A stretch of DNA of 64,000 bases from Betaproteobacteria bacterium (GTDB lineage Bacteria; Pseudomonadota; Gammaproteobacteria; Burkholderiales; Burkholderiaceae_D), in contig JANYFL010000038.1 in NCBI GenBank assembly GCA_025362735.1, positions 1 to 64,000 of the forward strand, written 5' to 3'. Below, piece after piece: positions 37,114-46,537 of this stretch (its first letter is position 1; every line of letters begins with the position of its first letter). Made by a program: the position numbers and the translations under genes. A model generated the notes under the pieces. The model was given only the letters and a program-made list of their open reading frames with translations, was not told the DNA's origin and searched no databases.

Positions 37114-38400
37114 ATGCTCAAGCGGATTAGCGTCAAACATCTAAGAAAAGGAATGTACGTCCGCGAATTGTGCGGCTCCTGGATGGAGCATCCCTTCTGG
37201 CGCACCTCATTCCCCATCGTCAAAGACAAAGATCTCCAGCAGCTTCTGGAAAGCAGCATCACCGAGGTCTGGATCGATACGGTAGTGGGTCTCGATGCCG
37301 ATTATGGTCAGACTCGCGAAGAGGTGGATGAGGCGGTCGCACAACGCTTCAAGCAAAGTTTTATTTCCGGCGGCCCAATCGCAACGGTATCGATGCAGGA
37401 GGAGCTCCAGCATGCGGCAGCCCTTTGTGCCAAGGCCAAACAAGCGGTCGCAGCGATGTTTGGCGAAGCCCGCGCGGGTCAGCCCCTCGAGCTCGATCAG
37501 GCATTGCCGATGGTGGAAGAGATTTCGGGTTCTTTGATACGCCATTCGGGCGCCCTGATCAGTTTTGTGCGTCTCAAAGCGCCCAACGAATACGGGTACA
37601 TGCATTCGATTGCGGTTTGCGCACTGATGACTGCACTGGCACGACAACTCAATCTTGACCCCGAACAAATCATTCAGGCCGGCCTGGCGGGCTTGCTGCA
37701 TGACATCGGCAAAGCCCGCGTGCCCGAAAGAATTCTGGACAAGCCGGAAAAGCTGACCGACGAAGAATTCCGATTAATGAAAAGCCATCCGGAAATGGGT
37801 TACAACATCCTGGCCGAGAGCGAAGGGGTGGGCCAGATTGCCCCCGATGTTTGCCTGCATCATCATGAAAAGATTGATGGCAGTGGTTATCCTCATCGTT
37901 TGACTGGAGAAAAGATCAGCCTGTTCGCCAAAATGGCTGCCGTCTGCGATGTTTATGACGCCATCACTTCGAGCCGACCCTACAAGGAAGGCTTGGACCC
38001 CGCCGAGGCGCTGCGCAAGATGGCTGAATGGGGCAACGGACATTTTGACGAGCGCATCTTCCAGTCCTTTGTCAAAGTGATGGGCATTTATCCGATTGGT
38101 TCGCTAGTGCGGCTCGAATCGGGTCGCCTCGGTGTGGTGGTCGAGCAGAACCCCGCTTTTTTGCTGCTACCGCGCGTGCGCGTGTTTTTCTCTGCTCAGA
38201 CTGGCAATCTCATCCAGCCCGAGCTGGTTGATCTGGCGCAAGTCAAAGACCCCATTACCCGGCGAGAAAGCGCGGGTAAATGGAAGTTCAATAATCTCGA
38301 TCAATTGTGGGCCGGTGATGTGCTGCGCCTGCATCGCGTCCCAAACAACTTTATCGGGAAAGCGCCGCTTGATGGGGCAGCTCCCGGGCTGCAGACGTAA
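37114..38400 (+). CDS. HD-GYP domain protein, putative cyclic-di-GMP phosphodiesterase
   Basis: A 428-residue protein. An N-terminal DUF3391-like region (about 1-75) precedes the HD-GYP domain: LLHDIGK (194-200, with the HD at 196-197) and [12 protein letters not shown] (249-260). HD-GYP proteins hydrolyse c-di-GMP to pGpG or GMP, lowering biofilm and raising motility. The C-terminal ~110 residues ([18 protein letters not shown]) form a small beta domain. No partner GGDEF gene is nearby. It overlaps the convergent LLM gene by 50 bp. Confidence 0.92.
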   Translation: MLKRISVKHLRKGMYVRELCGSWMEHPFWRTSFPIVKDKDLQQLLESSITEVWIDTVVGLDADYGQTREEVDEAVAQRFKQSFISGGPIATVSMQEELQHAAALCAKAKQAVAAMFGEARAGQPLELDQALPMVEEISGSLIRHSGALISFVRLKAPNEYGYMHSIAVCALMTALARQLNLDPEQIIQAGLAGLLHDIGKARVPERILDKPEKLTDEEFRLMKSHPEMGYNILAESEGVGQIAPDVCLHHHEKIDGSGYPHRLTGEKISLFAKMAAVCDVYDAITSSRPYKEGLDPAEALRKMAEWGNGHFDERIFQSFVKVMGIYPIGSLVRLESGRLGVVVEQNPAFLLLPRVRVFFSAQTGNLIQPELVDLAQVKDPITRRESAGKWKFNNLDQLWAGDVLRLHRVPNNFIGKAPLDGAAPGLQT

Positions 38401-39367
38401 TCGCATACGAACGCAGCCGGGCAGCATGATCGAAAATCTGTGAAGTGATCATCAACTCATTGGCGCCGGTGCGGGCGATAAAAGCATCCATTTCGGTCCG
38501 GACGGTTTCAGGCGAGCCTATCGCCGAGCAGGGCAGAACCTGATTGAGGATGGCCTTTTCCGCAGGGCCAATGCGCTTCAGAAAATCCGGATCGGGTGGT
38601 GCCAATTGCGTCGGGCGACCCGTGCGCAAATTGACAAAAACCTGCTGCATCGACGTGGCGAGCAAATGCGCTTCTTCATCCGTATCCGCAGCAAACACAT
38701 TGAAGCCCAACATGACGTAGGGTTGTTCCAGGTGTGTTGATGGCCTGAACTGCGCGCGATAAATTTCAATCGCCTGCAACATCATCGCCGGAGCAAAGTG
38801 GGAAGCGAATGCAAACGGCAGGCCCAGCATCGCCGCCAATTGCGCGCCGAACAAACTGGAACCCAGAATCCAGATCGGCACATCGAGGTCAGCACCGGGA
38901 ACGGCTCGAACCACATTTGATTCCGGCGACTGGAAGTAAGCCATCAACTCCAGCACGTCCTGCGGAAATTGATCCGGGCTGCTCGCAAGATTGCGACGCA
39001 AAGCGTGCGAGGTCGCTTGATCCGAACCCGGCGCACGTCCCAATCCGAGATCAATGCGTCCCGGAAACAAGGAGGCCAGCGTTCCGAACTGCTCTGCAAT
39101 CACCAGCGGCGCATGGTTCGGCAGCATGATGCCGCCTGCGCCAACGCGTATCGTGGAGGTACCCGCCGCCACATGCCCCATCACCACCGCAGTCGCGGCA
39201 CTGGCAATTCCCCGCATGCCGTGATGCTCAGCCAGCCAGAAACGCTGGTATCCCAGGCGCTCCGCATGTTGCGCCAATGACAGACTGTTGCGAAAGGCTT
39301 GCGCTGCTGTGCTGCCCTGCGTGATGGGAGCCAGGTCGAGAACGGAGAAGGGAATCATTGATGGCAT
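38351..39367 (-). CDS. LLM-class flavin-dependent oxidoreductase (luciferase-like)
   Basis: A 338-residue F420/FMN-type monooxygenase fold (bacterial luciferase superfamily). [25 protein letters not shown] (about 43-67) and [37 protein letters not shown] (about 78-115) are the signatures of the LLM group with the MsnO8-type core. The start is ATG 39367 or 39358. Substrate unknown. Its 3' end overlaps the HD-GYP gene on the other strand by 50 bp, so each mRNA carries antisense to the other. Confidence 0.9.
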   Translation of the reverse strand: MPSMIPFSVLDLAPITQGSTAAQAFRNSLSLAQHAERLGYQRFWLAEHHGMRGIASAATAVVMGHVAAGTSTIRVGAGGIMLPNHAPLVIAEQFGTLASLFPGRIDLGLGRAPGSDQATSHALRRNLASSPDQFPQDVLELMAYFQSPESNVVRAVPGADLDVPIWILGSSLFGAQLAAMLGLPFAFASHFAPAMMLQAIEIYRAQFRPSTHLEQPYVMLGFNVFAADTDEEAHLLATSMQQVFVNLRTGRPTQLAPPDPDFLKRIGPAEKAILNQVLPCSAIGSPETVRTEMDAFIARTGANELMITSQIFDHAARLRSYAITSAARELPHQAALSR

Positions 39368-39417
39368 GTCGGGGCGTAGACCGGTGAATCAAGGGTTGTG
39401 CCGGGTCTCAATAACTA

Positions 39418-39730
39418 AAACCGTTCGCCCTGAGTAGCCGAAGGCGTATCGAAGGGTGAGTCGCAAGGCGTTAAGGTTCGCACGCCGTGGTTGTTCATCC
39501 TTCGATACGGCTGACGATGGTGAAGCAATCGCCAGCCTACTCAGGACGAACGATTTGCCATGACTGACTGGAGCAACGCCATTTGTCCGCAGCAAAACCA
39601 AACGCCGTTCGCCCTGAGTAGCCGCAGGCGTATCGAAGGCAGCTTGCAACGCATTGAACCCGCTACTCCGTGGGATTAATCCTTCGATACGGTAAGGGTT
39701 GGTTGTCTACCCAGAACGAATGGCAAGTGG
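39418..39730. repeat. two tandem copies of the CGTTCGCCCTGAG...GACGAACGG element
   Basis: Copy a (39418-39561) and copy b (39598-39730) both begin CGTTCGCCCTGAGTAGCCG, continue through GGCGTATCGAAGG, share a central GCAA(G/C)GC(G/A)TT motif and TCCTTCGATACGG, and end with (A/C)GAACG. The whole 39368-39824 gap holds no gene. Confidence 0.75.
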
Positions 39731-39824
39731 AAAATGATTGTTGCAAGTAGTCATTTTGGCCGCATCTCAGGAAAGTTTCCTTGGGGGGCTGCCAGGTAGC
39801 TGGACTGGGAATTGCCCCGCGAGA

Positions 39825-40883
39825 TTAAACGTGTACTGCTGTTTCGATCCAGCCTTCTTTGGCTAGCCTGTTCCAGGCGACCTGAACATGTGACGGCTGC
39901 ATAAGCTTGCGTTTGCGCTCATTCCAACTACCCACAGCTTTAAGGGCATCGTTGGGCGTCAAAACATCCGGATCGTGGGTTGCCACCCAATGTACCGTTG
40001 CAAGTAATTCCATTCCATACGAGGTCTGAAAACCATCAATAAGCTGTGCTACCCGAGCAACCCGATCGTCGAGTTGTTTATCGCCGGTCGACTGAATAAA
40101 GGCTTCTGCATCAACAAGAGCTTGGGTATCCGGCTCAATTTCCGATTCCACTACACCATCGCCCACGCCACGAATAAAGTGCCCTTCCATACGGTTCAAT
40201 GCATGACGTAACTCATCAGAATAGGGGCCGTACTCGTTTTTGGTGAACGAAAGCTTCAAATTTTCTCCAGCCTCTTGAAGAAAATAGGCAAGTTTCTGTA
40301 CCTCAACTCGTGAGAGTCCATAGTTGAGGGTGCGATAGGTATTCAACACCTTGAGAATTGCGGCCCGCCCACGTGTCATGTTCGGACGTTCGGTTCGTAC
40401 TTCCATGCTCTTGGCATCGGGCGCCCCAAACGGCTCAAAAAGACGCACCTCTACATCAGGCAATACGGCAAATGCGGACTCAATCAAAGGACGTACTTCT
40501 TTCCAATCGAGCCCGCCATTGCCACAACCTAGGGGAGGAACGGCCAGTGAGCGAATGCCGAGTCGCTTCACTTCCTTAACCAAATCCACCAGGCCATCTC
40601 GAATGAATTCGATGCGCGACTTGCCACGCCAGTGATCTTTAGTGGGAAAATTGATAATGAAATTGGGTTTGACCAGGCCGCCGGAGTCGAACACAAACAT
40701 GTGCCCAGGGCGAACCAGCCCTGCTTTGCAAGCGGCTTCGTAGGCAGTGAAATTTTCAGGCCACTTGTTCTTGAATTGCAAGGCAATGCCCTTGCCCATC
40801 ACGCCGACGCAATTGACCGTATTGACAATGGCGTCCACATCATCCTGCTTCAGTAGATCGCCCTGGGTAAGTTTGATCGCCAC
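39825..40883 (-). CDS. darG: DarG-type antitoxin: macro-domain DNA ADP-ribosylglycohydrolase
   Basis: A 352-residue protein of the DarG family. Residues 1-155 are a macro domain with NTVNCVGVMGKGIALQFK (about 21-38) and PPLGCGNGGLDW (about 116-127), the loops that bind ADP-ribose and remove it from thymidine on DNA. The C-terminal ~180 residues (QKLAYFLQEAGENL, YGPYSDELRHALNR) resemble the DUF4065/Panacea-like fold, inferred only; in known DarG this part also binds the toxin. It starts at GTG, two bases after the darT stop, so the pair is coupled. Confidence 0.88.
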   Translation of the reverse strand: MAIKLTQGDLLKQDDVDAIVNTVNCVGVMGKGIALQFKNKWPENFTAYEAACKAGLVRPGHMFVFDSGGLVKPNFIINFPTKDHWRGKSRIEFIRDGLVDLVKEVKRLGIRSLAVPPLGCGNGGLDWKEVRPLIESAFAVLPDVEVRLFEPFGAPDAKSMEVRTERPNMTRGRAAILKVLNTYRTLNYGLSRVEVQKLAYFLQEAGENLKLSFTKNEYGPYSDELRHALNRMEGHFIRGVGDGVVESEIEPDTQALVDAEAFIQSTGDKQLDDRVARVAQLIDGFQTSYGMELLATVHWVATHDPDVLTPNDALKAVGSWNERKRKLMQPSHVQVAWNRLAKEGWIETAVHV

Positions 40884-40885
40884 AG

Positions 40886-41566
40886 TTATTGCCCCAAAAA
40901 GTACCAGTCAGGTTTGACTTCCACCGGTAAGTGTACCCCTGCTTGTTCAAGAATGGCGCGAACCTGGGTTCGCTTTGCTGCATCAATTACACCTATCTTG
41001 CTTATGTGGGCGAGTGGTACATGTGTCTTTACCAAAAATTCTGCTTGCCTGCGTTCCATCCGGTCTGAATAACGGTCATGACCAGGGCGGCTTTGCCAAT
41101 ATTTGCAAAACCCGTCCAGAGCTTGATCTTCAGTAAGCAAATCCCAAGCTATTCGGTCCAATTTATCCAAAGTTGTGTATGCCGAACTCCAGGCCAAGGT
41201 TGCATTGCAGTCGTAGAAAACAAACTCTGCCCCACTATCCGTAAGTTTTTCAACTGTGGTTTCCAAATGCACGATGTCACTTTGTTTCAAGTCACAGCCT
41301 GCTACCCGTCCACCATGGATAGCAAACAACATTGGGGAGCGCGGGGCAAAATAAAACGGCACAAAATCATGTACCAACCCGCCCGGTGGATTGGGCACAT
41401 TTCGTCTAGCTCGTGCGTTTTGAGCGCCTTGATGGGCAATGTTCTGATAATTGATGCCTGCAGTAGCACCGGCATTCTTTGCTAACAACGAACCCGATGC
41501 ACAGATTTTTTCCAGATTGGCAATCGCCGTAATATGAAAAAGGCGAGTTGGCTGTGGAATTGGCAT
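40886..41566 (-). CDS. darT: DarT-type DNA ADP-ribosyltransferase toxin (DUF4433)
   Basis: A 226-residue toxin that attaches ADP-ribose from NAD+ to thymidine on single-stranded DNA. LFHITAIANLEKICASGSLLAKN (about 9-31) is the NAD-binding start, VPFYFAPRSPMLFAIHGG (69-86) the core, and RRQAEFLV has the catalytic Glu176. ATG 41566 (MPIPQPTRLF) is preferred over ATG 41611, which overlaps the res gene. It lies 14 bp after the res stop and is probably cotranscribed with mod and res. Confidence 0.9.
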   Translation of the reverse strand: MPIPQPTRLFHITAIANLEKICASGSLLAKNAGATAGINYQNIAHQGAQNARARRNVPNPPGGLVHDFVPFYFAPRSPMLFAIHGGRVAGCDLKQSDIVHLETTVEKLTDSGAEFVFYDCNATLAWSSAYTTLDKLDRIAWDLLTEDQALDGFCKYWQSRPGHDRYSDRMERRQAEFLVKTHVPLAHISKIGVIDAAKRTQVRAILEQAGVHLPVEVKPDWYFLGQ

Positions 41567-41580
41567 GGACGAGAGTTTGC

Positions 41581-44274
41581 TTAGACCGCAGACGTGGTCG
41601 CGCGCATCCACTCGCGCACGCCTTCAAGATCGTCGCCGTCAACGGCCATGCCCAGACTGCCGTCATCATTCACGACGCGCAGGCGTTGTTGATCTTTGGT
41701 CAGGAACAAGACCTTGCCGTAAGCCTTCGGGATGCGCCGCGCTTTGCGAGCGGCATCTTTGACATCCTGCTTGGTTTCGATCAGACGGGCCGTCGGGGTT
41801 GCTCCGTCAAAGCTGCTTAGGCAAACGACAAAATCTGGATAGAAATAGTTTTGATGCTCGCCTCGCACCAGGCGTACCGAGTACGGTTTACGGTCTGGAT
41901 TTCGATGCCACCACTGCACAAAATCGGCGCGATCCAGCGCCTTGGCAAACGCCCGTTCCTCGCCATTGAGTTTGCTCAAACCGTCATATCGGCCAATGCG
42001 CCAGGGTTGACCATCAACGGCAAGTTCGCGGTCGGCTAGCCACTCGCGCTGTTCCAGCAGGAGCGTTTGTTCAACTTGCGCCAGATCATCTTCTGAAGGT
42101 GGCAGCACGCCGTAAATATTCCGGCGCGAGCTGATTAGAGGCAGATGAGCGGGAAAGACCATCGCATCCGGGAGCGGCGCGGCATGATCCACGGTCGTGT
42201 GCTCGGCAACGATGCTCTGCATCAGTTCCACCAACTGCTCTGCTTCCCGCCGAATCACCCAGAACGCCGCATCGCGTGCATAGCGTTTCAGCTCCTTTTC
42301 ATCTGGCTGCTGATCATCATCCTGATGCTCATGCGCCTCCTTGATTGCAGGCTGCAGCCGCATTGTTAGCACGTTCACGATGATGCGCACGTCCTCATCC
42401 TCCACCTGTGGCAGAGTCTTGAGGCAGGCAATCGCTTCACGCGACAGCGCATTGCGGTCGGTGATGATCTGCACGTCTTCCTCGTGCCTTGCGCCCTGTG
42501 TCAACTCGGTATGAACTTCCTTTTCCTTGAGCCGATTGAGTGCGGCCCGCGCCGCGTTGCGAGCCAGTTCATCCGATAAAGGCAGTCGTGTCGCCACTGC
42601 TTCCGAAACCTTGCCCATGTTCTGCATCAAAGGCCGCTGCTCGCGCGCCAGTGCCAGCGGCAAATCGGCCAGGCCGGATTTGCGCCGATAAGCCCGCACT
42701 TCGTTGACCTTGAACACTTCCATCAACTCGGCCTCGGTCACAGGCTCGGTAGGCACAAGCCTAGGCTTTGCCGCGGTCAAGATTACCTCGTCAAGAACCT
42801 CATCCTGTTCCGAATCGGACGTGCTCTGGCCGGCCTCATCGTTATCGTCAAACAGAGTCTTCTGCGGCCCGAATGAATCAATACCAGGGGCAGGGGGCAC
42901 CTCCAAATGCGGGTCGCTATCGGGCATCGGCAAATCGTAAAGCACTGGCATTTGCGGCGTCTCGCGGTTCGTGTACACCACCGCACCGGACTGTGTTTGC
43001 CGTGTAATCAACTTTTCAGTTTGGCCTTCAAGCTGGTTCTTCACGTTCTGGCTGGCTAGCACCGCCGCCTCAAAGCCGCTTTGCGCCTCGGCATCGGCCA
43101 GATAAACGTAAGCCGTGTCGAGATCAGCCGGAACCTTGACCGACTTGGGAAATTTCTCGCGGATTGCCCGTGCCACCCGCATCACGCGGCCAATAAACTG
43201 CATGGCAAAGTCAGGGTCGTTGACTGGCTTGGTCGAGGCCAGCACAAAGGCGCGTGGCGCATCAAAGCCGGTGCCCGCCGACTGCTTGAAGATCAACACT
43301 TCTTTGCTGGAGTCATTGGCAATCGCCGCCATCAACACCGGGTCAGGGGCATTTGACGAATGCTTGCCAATCACAGCAATCGGCACCTTGCATAAGGTAA
43401 CCAGATCTTTTTCAACTTCATCCACCGTTTTGTCGCCATTGGCTACCTGCACCAACAGCAGCGGTGTCAGCGCCACGCCCGCTTCCTGCAACTGACGCTT
43501 CAGGCGCAGATGCCGCTTCCACGCCTGCCGCAGCACCGTGCGCTTCAGGTCGGCCACGGTCTGTACGCTTTGGCGCAGGTCATACACCACCGCCTCAATG
43601 TAACGCTTGTTCAGGCGTGCACTTACGACTTCATCGCGACTGACGGCAAAGCTTTCAAACGCGCTCTTGCCGGTGAATTTGAGAAACTCCAGCAGCCGCT
43701 CGTCCTTCGGCGTGGCCGTTGCCATGATGAGAAAATCCGCATTCAGCCACTGCGCAAACTTGCCGAACTCGGTCGCGCTGTCCAGGCCGATATGGGCCTC
43801 ATCCACCACGAGGCCGATGTGCAGGCCGCGTGCTCTGGCCCGCGCAATCATCGCCGCCAGCGTGCGGGTGTCGTCATCACCATCGGCGTCATAAGCGGCG
43901 TTGCGATCCCGCGCCCGCGCTACACCTTGCGCCGTCGAGAGCAAGACCATGCCCGCCTGCGCTTCCTGATTGCGCCCGGTCGCAAACATCACCGGCGACA
44001 GGCCGGGGCAATTGGCCGCCAGCGCGTCTTCCGTCTGCTGCACCAGATTCACAAACGGCACAAACCACAACCACAGCGTGGGCGTGGCTGCGCTGATATT
44101 TTCCAGTACGCGCGAAATCATGAAAGTCTTGCCCGAGCCGGTGGGCGCACGCAGCAGGCAAGGGGGCGAGGGTTGACGCAGCAGCGCCCGCGTCATGCCG
44201 TCAATCAGGCTGCTTTGAAAAATTTCAGGTTCCAGCGAGGCCGACTGTGCGGCATACAGATTCAGGCTACTCAT
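41581..44274 (-). CDS. res: type III restriction enzyme Res-like helicase-nuclease
   Basis: An 897-residue SF2 helicase. Walker A APTGSGKT is at 43-50, DEAH at 158-161, motif III TATPK near 182-186 and motif VI GRVMR in the second RecA-like domain. The C-terminus carries a PD-(D/E)xK nuclease: YPD (Asp814) and ETK (Glu833, Lys835). This is the Res architecture of type III restriction systems, though the ~350-residue middle region is unlike classical EcoP1-type Res and I cannot be sure of the exact subtype. The ATG overlaps the mod stop as ATGA. It is followed directly by darT. Confidence 0.85.
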   Translation of the reverse strand: MSSLNLYAAQSASLEPEIFQSSLIDGMTRALLRQPSPPCLLRAPTGSGKTFMISRVLENISAATPTLWLWFVPFVNLVQQTEDALAANCPGLSPVMFATGRNQEAQAGMVLLSTAQGVARARDRNAAYDADGDDDTRTLAAMIARARARGLHIGLVVDEAHIGLDSATEFGKFAQWLNADFLIMATATPKDERLLEFLKFTGKSAFESFAVSRDEVVSARLNKRYIEAVVYDLRQSVQTVADLKRTVLRQAWKRHLRLKRQLQEAGVALTPLLLVQVANGDKTVDEVEKDLVTLCKVPIAVIGKHSSNAPDPVLMAAIANDSSKEVLIFKQSAGTGFDAPRAFVLASTKPVNDPDFAMQFIGRVMRVARAIREKFPKSVKVPADLDTAYVYLADAEAQSGFEAAVLASQNVKNQLEGQTEKLITRQTQSGAVVYTNRETPQMPVLYDLPMPDSDPHLEVPPAPGIDSFGPQKTLFDDNDEAGQSTSDSEQDEVLDEVILTAAKPRLVPTEPVTEAELMEVFKVNEVRAYRRKSGLADLPLALAREQRPLMQNMGKVSEAVATRLPLSDELARNAARAALNRLKEKEVHTELTQGARHEEDVQIITDRNALSREAIACLKTLPQVEDEDVRIIVNVLTMRLQPAIKEAHEHQDDDQQPDEKELKRYARDAAFWVIRREAEQLVELMQSIVAEHTTVDHAAPLPDAMVFPAHLPLISSRRNIYGVLPPSEDDLAQVEQTLLLEQREWLADRELAVDGQPWRIGRYDGLSKLNGEERAFAKALDRADFVQWWHRNPDRKPYSVRLVRGEHQNYFYPDFVVCLSSFDGATPTARLIETKQDVKDAARKARRIPKAYGKVLFLTKDQQRLRVVNDDGSLGMAVDGDDLEGVREWMRATTSAV

Positions 44275-46220
44275 GCGGCCACTCCCGCTTGTGCGCGCAG
44301 CAGTGTTTCCACCAGCCCGTAAGTGTTGGCCTGTACCCCGCGTGCAGCGAGCTGTTCGCGCAGTGTGTCGGGCCGCAGGCAATACACCGCCAGCCGCGCC
44401 GCGCCCGATTGTGCGGGCCAGGCCGCAAGCTGCTCGATCACATCGTCAGTCACTTCATGGCAGACCAGCAACTCACAATCATCCACGCGGCCCAGTCGCT
44501 GTATTGGCGCGTCAGAATGCGGCAGGGCCACGCCGAGCCGATGCAGCGCCAGCCACTGAAAAGCCAGCGCCGGACTGGCCTCGAAATAAGCGTCGGCAGC
44601 CTGAATTTTTTCAAGCTGCAAATAGGCAAACTCGCCACCCTGCGCCACGCTGTAACCCGGCTTGTTGCCATAGCCCTGCATCACCCGGCGCATGCGTTCG
44701 GCACACAAATCGCGGCACAGATTCTTCTCCGGCTCTTTGACCGTTGCTTCAGTGCTGGAGCAGAGAATGAAGCGCCGTTGCCCGCCGTCTTCCGCATTCA
44801 GTTCGAGGACGGCTTGACCGGTGGTGGCTGAGCCTGCGAAAAAATCCAGAACAATGTCATTGGGCTTTGTCGCTTGGGCAAGCAAGCTATAAATCAGAGA
44901 AAAAGGTTTGGGATAAGGGAAATCTTTGTTGCCGATAATTTTCTTAACCAAAGCAGTACCTTCGGAAGTATTTCCGACAGTTAAAGTAATCACGTCGTCT
45001 GCATCTTCATCATCAAGCGCACCTTCTGCCGCAGGTTGCATCCATGACGATAAGGGTGTTACATCACGCAGTAAATTCCGTCTAAATCGTTTGTACCGTG
45101 GTTTGCCGTAACCAATTTTTCGACCAACCCAGTTTTGGAGAGGCTCGATATAGCTCAGCAACCGGTTAACTTTAGGATCTTTTTCTGCAAGGGCCGCTAA
45201 GTTTTTGAGTTGAAGGTAAATGCGTAGCTGCTTTGGGGCTACCCCTGCTTTTATTGCTTTTAGCAACTCTTGTTCGGTTGCATATATGGCCGTTTCTTCG
45301 TTTGTTGGCCACAGAATGCGTTTCTCTTGAATGATGGTTTCAATCGGGTCGGCCTGTAGTTTCTTTTTTAAGGGCCGGCTTGTCGAAGAAAAACGCCAGA
45401 CGCTATCTGGATCACATAAATACCAAGTATCAGTTTCCGGATTGAGGATTGAGTAGTAAGCCTCAGGTCTTTCTTTGGCGTTGTGAGCTTTAACCAAATT
45501 GTCGTTGATCCATGCACCTCTTTGATCGTTGTCAGGATTTCCGTATTGATCTTCATCGCGACCACTACCAGTGAATTCAAAACCTTCATTTGCATAGATC
45601 AACACATGCTCATGGTTGGTCGAGTGGAAAGCGCCTTTCGTATCATTCCCTCCGGTTCGACTGCGCCAAACAAAGCTACCCACTCGCCGCCCCGGAAACA
45701 CCTCGTCCATCAACAGCTCTAGCCGCGCCCGGTTTTCATCGTTGATCGAAACCAGAATCACGCCGTCAGGCGTCAGCAGATCACGCGCCAGCGTCAGGCG
45801 GCGATAAAGAAATTCCAGCCACATCGAATGCCGCCAGCGGTCGTTGGCACCCACATAGTGGTCGTTGTAAACCCAGTCCTTGTTGCCGGTGTTGTAGGGG
45901 GGGTCGATGTAAATGACGCGGACGCGCCCTGCATGAGTGCTGCGCAAGAGCCGCAGCGAATCGAAGTTGTCGCCTTCGATAATGAGGTTACGATGGGGCG
46001 CATCGGCCGCCATGTCGTTGGGTCGATGGCTCCACTCTTGCACCAGACGCGGCAGCGGCATATCCGCATTCAGCGCCGCATCCCGTTCGATGGCGCTGGC
46101 TTCCCAATACAGGCCGAGCTTCTGCTTGGTCAAATGTTCCACCAGCAGACGGCGCAACTGCTGGGCGTTGAGGCCGTCCAGTTGTGCGAGTAAGTTTTTG
46201 GGGGCTTGCGGAGTGCTCAT
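44271..46220 (-). CDS. mod: type III DNA methyltransferase Mod-like
   Basis: A 649-residue site-specific adenine methyltransferase of the beta class: DPPYNTG (106-112) comes before the SAM motif DFFAGSATTGQ (about 460s). The region from about residue 210 to 430 (about 44930-45590) is the variable target-recognition part, and it is visibly more AT-rich than the flanks, as in recombined recognition domains. It modifies the sites that Res would cut. First gene of the mod-res-darT-darG operon. Confidence 0.92.
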   Translation of the reverse strand: MSTPQAPKNLLAQLDGLNAQQLRRLLVEHLTKQKLGLYWEASAIERDAALNADMPLPRLVQEWSHRPNDMAADAPHRNLIIEGDNFDSLRLLRSTHAGRVRVIYIDPPYNTGNKDWVYNDHYVGANDRWRHSMWLEFLYRRLTLARDLLTPDGVILVSINDENRARLELLMDEVFPGRRVGSFVWRSRTGGNDTKGAFHSTNHEHVLIYANEGFEFTGSGRDEDQYGNPDNDQRGAWINDNLVKAHNAKERPEAYYSILNPETDTWYLCDPDSVWRFSSTSRPLKKKLQADPIETIIQEKRILWPTNEETAIYATEQELLKAIKAGVAPKQLRIYLQLKNLAALAEKDPKVNRLLSYIEPLQNWVGRKIGYGKPRYKRFRRNLLRDVTPLSSWMQPAAEGALDDEDADDVITLTVGNTSEGTALVKKIIGNKDFPYPKPFSLIYSLLAQATKPNDIVLDFFAGSATTGQAVLELNAEDGGQRRFILCSSTEATVKEPEKNLCRDLCAERMRRVMQGYGNKPGYSVAQGGEFAYLQLEKIQAADAYFEASPALAFQWLALHRLGVALPHSDAPIQRLGRVDDCELLVCHEVTDDVIEQLAAWPAQSGAARLAVYCLRPDTLREQLAARGVQANTYGLVETLLRAQAGVAA

Positions 46221-46280
46221 CTGGTTTTATTCTTCAGCTCAAATGCCGACAGGATTATGCATCAGTCCACACACCTGATT

Positions 46281-46421
46281 CCGTTTGCTACTTCGAAAAG
46301 CTCAGGACATGCTCTGGTTAGCCGCAGGCGTATCGAAGAGCAAGTCGCAAGGCGTTGAACCTGGTACTTCGTGGTTTTCATCCTTCGATACGGCCTTTGG
46401 CCTACTCAGGACGAACGGACT
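46281..46421. repeat. copy of the CTGAG...GACGAACGG element upstream of mod
   Basis: Contains GCTCAGGACATGCTCTGGTTAGCCGCAGG in the left end (partly degenerate) and GCGTATCGAAGAGC, GCAAGGCGTTGAACCTG, TTCATCCTTCGATACGG and CCTACTCAGGACGAACGG. It is in the same orientation as the copies at 39418-39730, so the defence operon lies between direct repeats. Confidence 0.7.
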
Positions 46422-46436
46422 GGGGGAATTCATACA

Positions 46437-46492
46437 CATGTATAGAAAACCGTACTTTTCTATACATGCCGGGCTGATGTGCATAGAAAACA
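46437..46492. promoter_or_regulatory. triple TATAGAAAA half-site array between mod and ahcY
   Basis: CATGTATAGAAAA (46437-46449) and TTTTCTATACATG (46456-46468) form a perfect 13-bp inverted repeat with a 6-bp spacer. A third, same-direction half-site, TGCATAGAAAA, is at 46480-46490. This lies in the divergent promoter region between mod and ahcY. A regulator is not identified. Confidence 0.5.
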
Positions 46493-46537
46493 GCACTCAT
46501 TGACGCGGTTTCCCAAGCTTGAGTTAAAATCACTGCC

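Noticed and set aside
39418-39730. CRISPR-like repeats
   Set aside because: Only two or three long imperfect palindromes without regular spacers.
44271-46220. phase-variable repeat tract in mod
   Set aside because: No simple-sequence run long enough was seen in the gene or its promoter.
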